37,414 nucleotides of DNA from DATGEO01 sp035310015 (GTDB taxonomy: Bacteria; Chloroflexota; Dormibacteria; Dormibacterales; Dormibacteraceae), in assembly GCA_035310015.1 (NCBI GenBank), contig DATGEO010000138.1, positions 1-37,414 on the forward strand. Reading direction: 5' to 3'. Below, piece by piece: positions 31,664 to 37,414 of the stretch (positions within the stretch are counted from its first letter, which is position 1; the number at the start of each line of letters is the position of its first letter). A model generated the notes under the pieces. It searched no databases, was not told the origin of the DNA, and was given only the letters and a program-made list of their open reading frames with translations. The position numbers and the translations under genes are program-made.

Positions 31664-31701
31664 CTCTCGTCCTCCTAACCGGCATTTCTATTACGCTAGT
31701 T

Positions 31702-31733
31702 ATTATAACCGATGCAGTCGAATTGCAGGTTAT
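31702..31733. promoter_or_regulatory. AT-rich divergent promoter with inverted repeat
   Basis: On the minus strand a consensus TATAAT (31707-31702) serves the small-protein gene. The inverted repeat ATAACC-GA-TGCA (31705-31716) and TGCA-GGTTAT (31724-31733) overlaps it and lies in front of the CGNR gene on the other strand, so the regulator may bind here to control both. No good -35 box was found. The region is markedly AT-rich for this genome. Confidence 0.5.
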
Positions 31734-31753
31734 GGGTAAGATAAGCAGCGGAA

Positions 31754-32326
31754 ATGGCTGACCGGGAAACGGCGACCGGCGTGCTCGGGCTCGTGCAGGC
31801 CTACGTCAACACCGTCGACCTGCAGGACGGTCCCGAGGAGCTCACCACACCAAACACGCTCAAGGAGTGGTTGGTGGCACGCCGCCTGCTCGAGCCCCAG
31901 GCCGAAATCGAGGAGGCCGATCTGAAGCACGCGATCGCCGTGAGGGAGGCCATCCGCGGCCTCCTAGGAGGCAACTCCGGGAGCGCGGTCTACCCCGTCG
32001 ACCTGGCCACCCTGAACGAGGCCGCGGCGCGAAGCCGGCTGCGGCCGCGCTTCGGGCCTGACGGCAAAGCCCGGCTGGAGCCCGACGCCACCGGCGTGGT
32101 CGGGGCGATGGGCCGCATCGTCGCCGCGGTCTACGCGGGCATGGCCGACGCCGACTGGGAGCGCCTCAAGCTCTGCAGCTCATCGACCTGCCGGTGGGTG
32201 TTCTACGACCGCTCGCGTAATCACTCGAGCCGCTGGTGCACCATGGCGTCGTGCGGCAACCGGGCGAAGGCCCGGCGCTTCCGCCAGCACGCGACCCATA
32301 AGCCGGCGAGCCGGGTTGAGCGCTAA
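31754..32326 (+). CDS. ABATE/CGNR zinc-finger transcription regulator
   Basis: 190 residues: an ABATE-like helical domain (about 1-130, with DLKHAIAVREAIRGLL) followed by a C-terminal CGNR zinc finger. The finger is LKLCSSSTCRWVFYDRSRN then RWCTMASCGNRAKARRF, with C141, C146, C162 and C167 as zinc ligands and the CGNR motif at 167-170. CGNR proteins are stress-type regulators with unknown ligands. It is preceded by an inverted repeat in an AT-rich spacer, possibly its operator. Its TAA interleaves with the TAG of the convergent xdhC-like gene in the four bases CTAA (32323-32326). Confidence 0.88.
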   Translation: MADRETATGVLGLVQAYVNTVDLQDGPEELTTPNTLKEWLVARRLLEPQAEIEEADLKHAIAVREAIRGLLGGNSGSAVYPVDLATLNEAAARSRLRPRFGPDGKARLEPDATGVVGAMGRIVAAVYAGMADADWERLKLCSSSTCRWVFYDRSRNHSSRWCTMASCGNRAKARRFRQHATHKPASRVER

Positions 32327-33291
32327 GCGGTCGCGGCCTTCGCCGCCTTCAACGACGCGCCCGAGCCGCCGAACCGCTCGGCCGTGATCTCGGCGAGGAT
32401 GCCGAGGGCCGTCTCCTCCGCGCCGCGGCCGCCGAGGTCCAGCCCGATGGGCCCGTGCACGCGCGCGAGCTGCTCCTCGGTGAAGCCTTCGCGACGCAGG
32501 GCGTCGAACCGGTTCTGGTTGGTCTTGCGGCTGCCGATCGCGCCGATGTAGCCGACGTCCTTGCCGAGCACCGAGCGCAGCGCGGGCAGGTCGAACTTGG
32601 GGTCGTGGGTCAGGATCACGACGTAGGTCGAGTTGTCGAGCGCGATCTTCGCCAGTGCCTCGTCGGGCCAGGCGACGACGAGCTCGTCCGCCTCCGGGAA
32701 CCGCTCCTGGGTGGCGAACTTCGCGCGGGCGTCGACCACGGTCACGCGGTAGCCCATCAGCTTGGCGAGGCGGTGCAGCGGTATCGCGATGTGGATCGCG
32801 CCGACTATGACCAGCTGTGGCAGCCGGCGCAGAGGCTCGACGAACCAGTCACCGTCGCGGCGCGCTAGCTCGGAGCCGCGCGGCGTGCCTTCGATGAGCT
32901 CGGTCTCGCCGCTCGTGAGGTTGGTTCGCAGCGTCGCCGGGTGATTGGCCCGCAGCATCTCGATCGCCTTCACGTGCACGGGGCCGAGCGGCTGCACGAA
33001 CACCTCGATGTGGCCGCCACACGCGAGCCCGACCTCGAACGCCACGTCATCGGCGACGCCGAAGGCGGCGATCTTGGCCTGACCGGACTTGAGCACCTTC
33101 TGCGCCTCTTCGTACACGGCGCCTTCGATGCAGCCGTTGGAGACGGAGCCGGCCATCTTCCCTGACCGCGTCACGACCATCTTGGAGCCGAGCGGGCGCG
33201 GACTCGAGCCCCATGTCTCGACCACGGTCGCGAGGGCGACCTCCTCGCCAGCGTCAGTCCACTCGATCAGCTCCGGAAGCACGTCACGCAT
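32323..33291 (-). CDS. XdhC/CoxI family molybdenum-cofactor maturation protein
   Basis: 322 residues. The XdhC N-terminal domain holds GSVSNGCIEGAVYEE (48-62) with C54 and LACGGHIEVFV near 89-99. A C-terminal Rossmann-like XdhC_C domain starts LVIVGAIHIAIPLHRLAKLM near 160, then VTVVDARAKF, VVILTHDPKFD, YIGAIGSRKT and RGAEETALGILAEI. Such proteins bind molybdenum cofactor and help insert or sulfurate it in CO dehydrogenase/xanthine dehydrogenase-type enzymes. It is the downstream end of the leftward cox group, separated from coxE by 57 bp with a strong hairpin. coxF or coxI would be the usual name; I leave the symbol blank because these two are not separable by eye. Confidence 0.9.
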   Translation of the reverse strand: MRDVLPELIEWTDAGEEVALATVVETWGSSPRPLGSKMVVTRSGKMAGSVSNGCIEGAVYEEAQKVLKSGQAKIAAFGVADDVAFEVGLACGGHIEVFVQPLGPVHVKAIEMLRANHPATLRTNLTSGETELIEGTPRGSELARRDGDWFVEPLRRLPQLVIVGAIHIAIPLHRLAKLMGYRVTVVDARAKFATQERFPEADELVVAWPDEALAKIALDNSTYVVILTHDPKFDLPALRSVLGKDVGYIGAIGSRKTNQNRFDALRREGFTEEQLARVHGPIGLDLGGRGAEETALGILAEITAERFGGSGASLKAAKAATA

Positions 33292-33299
33292 CGATCTAT

Positions 33300-33321
33300 C
33301 CCTCTCCCTTGAGGGAGAGGG
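33300..33321. repeat. hairpin of the common CCTCTCCC/GGGAGAGG intergenic type
   Basis: CCCTCTCCC (33300-33308) and GGGAGAGGG (33313-33321) pair perfectly around TTGA, then TCTGGGTGAGGG follows. Repeats of this type, whose translations read PSPLRERVWVRA, are found between genes in many unrelated bacteria. Here it lies between coxE and the xdhC-like gene on the same strand and might reduce downstream transcription. No T-run is present. Confidence 0.6.
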
Positions 33322-33348
33322 TCTGGGTGAGGGCGATCATTCTTCCCT

Positions 33349-34536
33349 TTATACCCGCGCCCGGGAGCCGCGTCTTCCGAGACCGGCCAGCAGCCGCCCC
33401 AGGTCGTCGAGGGCCTGAACGTTGTGGGCGGCCAGGAAATCGTCGGTGTGCGGCAGCGCCGCGGCCATGCCGCGCGTCAGCGGCTGGTAGCCCTCCGACC
33501 CGATGAGCGGGTTCAGCCAGATCAGCCGGTGCGCCGAGCGGCGCAGATGGACGAGCTCGCGCACGAGAAGGTCGGGATCTCCGCGGTCCCAGCCGTCGCT
33601 GACGATGATCACCACCGCGCCGTGGCCGAGCACACGCCGGGCCCAGTGGCGATTGAAGTCCGCAAGGGCATCGCCGATGCGCGTACCGCCGCTGAAGTCG
33701 TGCACGCCCTTGCTGACCGATTCGAGCGCCTTGTCGAGGTCGCGCTGCCGCAGCTGCCGCGTGATGCGCGTGAGCCGCGTCGAGAACACGAACGCCTCCA
33801 GGTCCTCCCGCCGCGCGATCGCATAGGCGAAGATCATCAACAGTCGCGAGTAGCGCTCCATCGAGCCGCTGACGTCGCAGATCAACACCAGCGGCCGCCG
33901 CCGCAGCCGCGGCCGGCGGTGGAACAGGCGCACGAGCTCGCCGCTCGAGCGGATGGCGTGCCGCGCGGAGCGCCTCAGGTCGATCCGGCCCTGGCGCGAC
34001 GCCCGCATGCGGCGCGTGCGGCGCTCGGCCACGCGCCACGGCGCCTCCTCGAGCAAGCGCCGCACCTGCTCGGTCTCCTCCCACGTCATCTCGTCGAAGT
34101 CCTTCTGCCGCAACAGCTCCTCGGCGCTGTAGCCGCTCGAGCTCGCGGGCACCGAGCGTGCCTCCTGCTCGCGGTTCATCTGCGAAGCGTTGAGTCCCAG
34201 CGCAGCCGACCACGCTTTCGCGCGCTCGGGCGACATCGGCAGCGAGCGGCCGCGGCCCGGGATCGTGCCCGCGGTCACGCGCGGGTCCGGGGGCGCCCAG
34301 AAGATGTCGAACGCGGCCTCGAAGGTGGGAAGGTCCTCCTTGCGGCTGACGAACACGGCGCGCAGGGCGCTCCTGAAGTCAGCCTCGCGGCGAAGGTCGA
34401 CGTAGTTGAGGGCGCGGGTCGCGTCGGTGACGCGGCGCGGGCCTGCCTCGAGCCCTGCGTCGTGCAGCAGCTGGGCGAAGGCGCTCAGCCGCGGCAGAAG
34501 GTCCGGGGACAGGCTGTGTCCGCCCTCCTCAGGCAC
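33349..34536 (-). CDS. coxE: VWA-domain CO dehydrogenase maturation protein CoxE
   Basis: 395 residues. A helical N-terminal part (1-210) ends in an Arg-rich stretch FHRRPRLRRRP, then a von Willebrand A domain with the MIDAS motif DVSGSM (221-226), SGGTRIGDAL and VSDGWDRGD. CoxE works with the AAA+ protein CoxD to install the Cu-S or sulfur ligand on the molybdenum site of CO dehydrogenase, by family knowledge. Its GTG start lies 8 bases inside the end of coxD, so the pair is translationally coupled. Downstream is a 57-bp spacer with a hairpin, then the xdhC-like gene. Confidence 0.9.
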   Translation of the reverse strand: MPEEGGHSLSPDLLPRLSAFAQLLHDAGLEAGPRRVTDATRALNYVDLRREADFRSALRAVFVSRKEDLPTFEAAFDIFWAPPDPRVTAGTIPGRGRSLPMSPERAKAWSAALGLNASQMNREQEARSVPASSSGYSAEELLRQKDFDEMTWEETEQVRRLLEEAPWRVAERRTRRMRASRQGRIDLRRSARHAIRSSGELVRLFHRRPRLRRRPLVLICDVSGSMERYSRLLMIFAYAIARREDLEAFVFSTRLTRITRQLRQRDLDKALESVSKGVHDFSGGTRIGDALADFNRHWARRVLGHGAVVIIVSDGWDRGDPDLLVRELVHLRRSAHRLIWLNPLIGSEGYQPLTRGMAAALPHTDDFLAAHNVQALDDLGRLLAGLGRRGSRARV

Positions 34537-35437
34537 GCTTGGCCTGCTCGACGAGAGCGGGCACCTTCTCGCGGACTCGCTCGAGGTCCTCCTGGTACTT
34601 CAGCGCCGCGCCGAGCGTGGCGTCGACCAGCGAGGGGTCGATGTGCGTCGCGCCGAGGGCCGCGAGCGAACGCGCCCAGTCGAGCGTCTCGGCCACGCCC
34701 GGCACCTTGTACAGGTCCATCGAGCGCAGGCCCTGCACGAGGGCGGACACCTCGCGCGCGAGCCCGTCGGCTGCCTCCGGCGCGCGGGCGCGGACGATCT
34801 CGACCTCCTTGTCGAGGTTCGGGTAGTCGATCCAGTGGTAGAGGCAGCGGCGCTTGAGCGCGTCGTGCACCTCGCGCGTACGGTTGGACGTGATCACGAC
34901 GAACGGCGCCTTTTTCGCCTTGATCGTGCCGAGCTCGGGAATCGAGACCTGGAAGTCCGACAGCAGCTCGAGCAGGAACGCCTCGAACTCTTCGTCGGAG
35001 CGGTCGATCTCGTCGATGAGCAGAACCGGCGGCGTCGGGTCGTCGTTGTCGATGGCGTCGAGCAGCGGACGGCGGAGGAGGAACTCGGGGCTGAAGATCT
35101 CGCGCTCGGCGAGCCTGCGGTCGGCGGTCTCGTCGAGCAGGCGGATGTGCAGCAGCTGCCGCGGGTAGTTCCACTCGTAGACGGCGTGGGCGAGGTCGAT
35201 GCCCTCGTAGCACTGGAGGCGGATCAGCCGCGCGCCGAGGACGTCGGCCATGACCTTCGCGGCCTCGGTCTTGCCCACGCCCGCCTCGCCCTCGATGAAG
35301 AGCGGCTTCTCGAGCTTGAGGCCGAGGTAGATCGCCGTCGCGAGCGCTCGATCGCCGATGTAGCGGCGCTCGCGCAGGCGCTCCTCTATGTCGTCGATCG
35401 ACCTGACGCTTTCCGCTCCGGCGGCACTCACCTGCAA
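34529..35437 (-). CDS. coxD: MoxR-type AAA+ ATPase CoxD
   Basis: 302-residue AAA+ protein of the MoxR/CoxD group. Walker A GEAGVGKTE is at 50-58, Walker B LLIDEID at 139-145, sensor-1 VITSNRTREVHDAL near 190, RRCLYHWIDYPN just after. It is expected to act as an ATP-driven chaperone in maturation of the CO dehydrogenase active site together with CoxE. The TTG at 35437 gives MQVSAAG; a GTG two codons later is an alternative. Neither has a clear Shine-Dalgarno. A small GC-rich hairpin followed by TCTTTT stands immediately before the start, so expression may be attenuated. Confidence 0.92.
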   Translation of the reverse strand: MQVSAAGAESVRSIDDIEERLRERRYIGDRALATAIYLGLKLEKPLFIEGEAGVGKTEAAKVMADVLGARLIRLQCYEGIDLAHAVYEWNYPRQLLHIRLLDETADRRLAEREIFSPEFLLRRPLLDAIDNDDPTPPVLLIDEIDRSDEEFEAFLLELLSDFQVSIPELGTIKAKKAPFVVITSNRTREVHDALKRRCLYHWIDYPNLDKEVEIVRARAPEAADGLAREVSALVQGLRSMDLYKVPGVAETLDWARSLAALGATHIDPSLVDATLGAALKYQEDLERVREKVPALVEQAKRA

Positions 35438-35443
35438 AAGAGT

Positions 35444-35456
35444 ACCGCCGGGCGGT
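35444..35456 (-). terminator. short hairpin plus T-run just before coxD
   Basis: ACCGCC (35444-35449) and GGCGGT (35451-35456) pair, effectively a five-pair stem with a three-base loop. On the minus strand it is followed by ACTCTTTT. It stands between the lipoprotein stop and the coxD start, in the position of a weak intrinsic terminator or attenuator. The small stem lowers confidence. Confidence 0.35.
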
Positions 35457-35462
35457 TACTGG

Positions 35463-36455
35463 CTAGTCGTACGCGGGATTGTCGGGCTCGGCCTTGACGG
35501 TGTAGTTGCCTCCGTTCTGCACGAAGGCCGTCCACGAGCCGCCGGTGATCTGGCACTTCACCGTGGTCGTTGCGCCGTTGGCCAGGTCCGGCGAGATGGT
35601 GACCTTGCACGTGCCGAGCACGCTGCTGTCGGTGTCGTTGGTGGCCGTGAACGTCACCGTCGACGGACCCGAAGCGCCCTGCGTGCCGGCCTTGTTCTGC
35701 ACCACCGCCGCCACGGTGCACGGGTCGCCGTTGCAGCCAGCGAGATTGACGGAGTTGACGACGTAGTACGGCGGGAAGGTGGAGGGATCGTCGAGGTTGA
35801 GCGCGCCGGCCGGCTCGGTCAGGTTGAAGTTCTTGTTGTAGTTCGAGAAGACGAGGTCGCCGTTGCTCATCTCCGAGACGGTCTTGCCCGGCTGGGTGCG
35901 GAGGCGCACCAGCTCGTATGGCGACGCCTCGGTGATGTTCAGGATCGTGTCGGAGTCGGAGAGCTCCGCGGTGTCCTGTCCGTTGACGGTCACGTTGTCC
36001 TTGCGCTGAACGTTCACGGTGTTCAGGAAGTTGGCCTTGACCTTGGATGCGTCGGTGAATCCGCTCATGTCGAACGGCGTGCCCTTCGTCGTGGTGAACC
36101 ACTTGTCGCCGATGGCGTTCGGCTGCGCCTGGCTGAAGGTGTCGGTGCCGACGAAGCCGGTGGCCGCGTCCTTGCCGTGGTAGTAGACCTTCCCGTTGAA
36201 CTGCATCTCCTCGATGCTGTGGCCGCTGAAGGTGAGGTTGACGTGCGCCGCGCCCGATGACTGGTACTTGATGTCGATCTGGAAGTCCGTGTTCGAGGTC
36301 GTGAACTTGCCGGCGATCTCGAAACCCGTCGCCCTGCTGAGCGTGTCACTGGCGCCGTTGATGAGCTGCGACGTCGACGCCTGGCCGATCCCGAAAGGCA
36401 GGCTGCAAGAAGCTGCCACCAGGCTCACGAACGCAACGATCACGACCCTGCGCAT
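35463..36455 (-). CDS. predicted lipoprotein (LppX/LolA-like N-terminal half) in the cox operon
   Basis: 330 residues. A signal peptide MRRVVIVAFVSLVAASC ends in lipobox-like AASC with C17, so it should be lipidated by Lgt. Residues 30-200 (ASDTLSRATGFEIAGKF, IEEMQFNGKVYYHGKD, GDKWFTTTKG) resemble the LppX/LprG-LolA-type fold that binds lipid or carries hydrophobic ligands. The C-terminal 100 residues (from VVNSVNLAGCNGDPCTVAAV) form a beta-rich domain like the FxLYD/CARDB type, with four cysteines that may form two disulfides. GAGGTG precedes the ATG. It stands between coxM and coxD with hairpins on both sides. A role in electron transfer or anchoring for CO dehydrogenase is only a guess. 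Confidence 0.75.
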   Translation of the reverse strand: MRRVVIVAFVSLVAASCSLPFGIGQASTSQLINGASDTLSRATGFEIAGKFTTSNTDFQIDIKYQSSGAAHVNLTFSGHSIEEMQFNGKVYYHGKDAATGFVGTDTFSQAQPNAIGDKWFTTTKGTPFDMSGFTDASKVKANFLNTVNVQRKDNVTVNGQDTAELSDSDTILNITEASPYELVRLRTQPGKTVSEMSNGDLVFSNYNKNFNLTEPAGALNLDDPSTFPPYYVVNSVNLAGCNGDPCTVAAVVQNKAGTQGASGPSTVTFTATNDTDSSVLGTCKVTISPDLANGATTTVKCQITGGSWTAFVQNGGNYTVKAEPDNPAYD

Positions 36456-36480
36456 GGCAGCTACACCTCGATGAACACAA

Positions 36481-36508
36481 GATGGCCCGGCTCGAATGTC
36501 GGGCCATC
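36481..36508 (-). terminator. intrinsic-terminator-like hairpin after coxM
   Basis: GATGGCCCG (36481-36489) and CGGGCCATC (36500-36508) form a 9-bp stem with a 10-base loop. On the minus strand the stem starts 7 bases after the coxM stop and is followed by TTGTGTT. This suits partial termination after the structural cox genes, lowering expression of the lipoprotein and maturation genes. Confidence 0.6.
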
Positions 36509-36515
36509 CTACAGA

Positions 36516-37322
36516 CTATTTCGCCTGTTCGATCGCTCTTTTGGTCAGCACCCTCGCGAGGTGCTTCTTGTATTCAGGGCTCGCGCGCAGGTCGCCCGAC
36601 GGCGACAGGCCGTCCGAAGCGTGCTGGGCGGCCTCCTCGGGCTTGGCGCCCTTGGCGAGCGCATCCTCCACCGCCTTGGCCCGCACCGGCGTCGGGCCGA
36701 CGTTGGTCAGGCCGATGCGCCAGTGCCCGTCGATCTTCTGGGCGGCCGCGCCGACGATCGCCCAGTCGAAGAGCCGGCGGCGGAACTTGATGTACTTGTG
36801 CGGCCCGTCGGCCACCGGGAAGACGACCTCGGTGACGATCTCGTTCGGCGCCAGCGCGGTCGTGAACAGGTCCTTGAAGAAGTCGTGCGCCGCGATCGTG
36901 CGCTTGTTGGTGACGATCTCCGCGTCGAGCATCAGCGCCAGCGTCGGGTAGTCGCCGGCCGCGTCGGCGTGCGCGATGACGCCTCCGATCGTGCCCATGT
37001 TGCGCACCTGGTTGTCCCCCACCTCGGCCGCCACCTCGGCGAGGATCGGGAGCTTGTCCCTGACGACCGGCGAGCTGTGGATGGCGACGTGGCGGGCCAG
37101 CGCCCCCACGCGGAGCTTGTTGCCCTTGGCCTCGATGTGGTCGAGGCCCTTGATGCCGTTGATGTCGACCAGCGCCTTGGGCTGGGCGAGCCGCAGCCGC
37201 ATCAGCGGGATGAGGCTGTGTCCGCCGGCGAGGACCTTTGCGTCCTCGCCGTAATGGTCGAGGTGCTTCACGGCCTCGTCGACCGAGGAGGCCTTGGCGT
37301 ATTCGAATGCGGCGGGGATCAC
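36516..37322 (-). CDS. coxM: CO dehydrogenase-type FAD-binding medium subunit
   Basis: 268-residue flavoprotein subunit of a xanthine dehydrogenase/CO dehydrogenase-family enzyme. FAD motifs are AGGHSLIPLM (32-41) and TIGGVIAHADAAGDYP (111-126). The C-terminal CO_deh_flav_C part reads KFRRRLFDWAIVGAAAQ and LTNVGPTPVRA. It passes electrons from the Mo/FeS subunits to the quinone or other acceptors. The GTG start overlaps the coxL stop by two shared bases (GTGA), so translation is coupled. Order L then M is the one described for form II (coxS-L-M) clusters, whereas classical form I is M-S-L. Confidence 0.93.
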   Translation of the reverse strand: MIPAAFEYAKASSVDEAVKHLDHYGEDAKVLAGGHSLIPLMRLRLAQPKALVDINGIKGLDHIEAKGNKLRVGALARHVAIHSSPVVRDKLPILAEVAAEVGDNQVRNMGTIGGVIAHADAAGDYPTLALMLDAEIVTNKRTIAAHDFFKDLFTTALAPNEIVTEVVFPVADGPHKYIKFRRRLFDWAIVGAAAQKIDGHWRIGLTNVGPTPVRAKAVEDALAKGAKPEEAAQHASDGLSPSGDLRASPEYKKHLARVLTKRAIEQAK

Positions 37323-37414
37323 TTACGTGCCTCCTTGATCAACTTCCAGAGACGGTCCGGGCTCGCCGGCATGTCCACGTGTTTGATGCCCAGCGGCGAC
37401 AGCGCGTCGCAGAC
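37319..37414 (-). CDS. coxL: CO dehydrogenase-type molybdenum large subunit, C-terminal end only
   Basis: The last 31 residues of an ORF entering from the right edge: VCDALSPLGIKHVDMPASPD followed by RLWKLIKEARK and TGA. ALxxLGIxHVDMPxxPxRLW is the usual C-terminus of the molybdopterin-binding large subunit (CoxL). The part with the form I or form II active-site signature lies outside the window, so I cannot say which type it is. The stop codon overlaps the coxM start. Confidence 0.8.
   Translation of the reverse strand, partial: VCDALSPLGIKHVDMPASPDRLWKLIKEARK

Noticed and set aside
1..37414. CRISPR arrays, tRNA/rRNA genes, prophage or transposase genes
   Set aside because: I looked for regularly spaced repeats, cloverleaf-type stems with a CCA end, and recombinase motifs, and saw none. 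A tRNAscan and Infernal run would be needed to exclude short RNAs.

Overview
The window is a GC-rich, gene-dense stretch of bacterial chromosome with about 36 protein genes, many with overlapping ends, and no tRNA, rRNA, CRISPR array, transposase or prophage gene that I can see. Frequent GTG/TTG starts, a classical menaquinone (men) pathway, a carbon-monoxide-dehydrogenase type (cox) cluster, a DUF5317 protein, a CGNR/ABATE regulator and a long soluble multi-GAF histidine kinase suggest a Gram-positive-like or Terrabacteria lineage such as Chloroflexota/Dormibacterota or a deep Actinomycetota. That placement is inference; no phylogenetic marker was compared.

Layout. 1-3383 (minus): alpha/beta hydrolase, PlsC-like acyltransferase, NAD-dependent epimerase and threonine dehydrogenase (cut by the left edge). 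3384-9055: housekeeping genes, with an S51 peptidase divergent from gltX-lgt, followed by a leftward MBL-fold hydrolase-rlmN-DUF72 group. 9221-15512: a signalling locus. It has a 1345-residue six-GAF/PAS histidine kinase, a translationally coupled kinase-like protein without a recognisable ATP site, a divergent single-domain response regulator, an unlisted 38-residue membrane peptide, and an OmpR-type response regulator. 15505-20222 (plus): M20 amidohydrolase, DUF5317 membrane protein, a divergent FtsH-like membrane AAA+ protease and a secreted lytic transglycosylase. 20330-29315: a MerR regulator with two helix-turn-helix units, then menF, a hydrolase and a PadR-like regulator in an overlapping operon, followed by menD, menH, menA, menB and menE. 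Only a small menC-like fragment is present. 29328-37414: MocA-like nucleotidyltransferase, endonuclease IV, a small ORF, a CGNR regulator, then the leftward cox group coxL(end)-coxM-lipoprotein-coxD-coxE-xdhC/coxI.

How the genes work together. The men genes make menaquinone, which can accept electrons from respiratory dehydrogenases. The cox genes encode a molybdenum-FAD-FeS hydroxylase of the CO dehydrogenase family, its AAA+/VWA maturation pair, an XdhC-type cofactor factor and probably the cytidylyltransferase that makes its dinucleotide cofactor. This would suit an aerobe using trace CO, but the active-site part of CoxL lies outside the window, so the substrate is not proven.

The most unusual items are non-coding or structural. 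They are: a 214-bp fold-back element with about 50-bp inverted arms (30273-30486); an approximately 90-110-bp intergenic repeat present twice (3487-3597 and 9057-9144) that produces a false N-terminus for the MBL protein; a family of short palindromes on both sides of the merR-menF operon; hairpins on both sides of a lipoprotein gene embedded in the cox operon; and the kinase-like companion of the giant histidine kinase.
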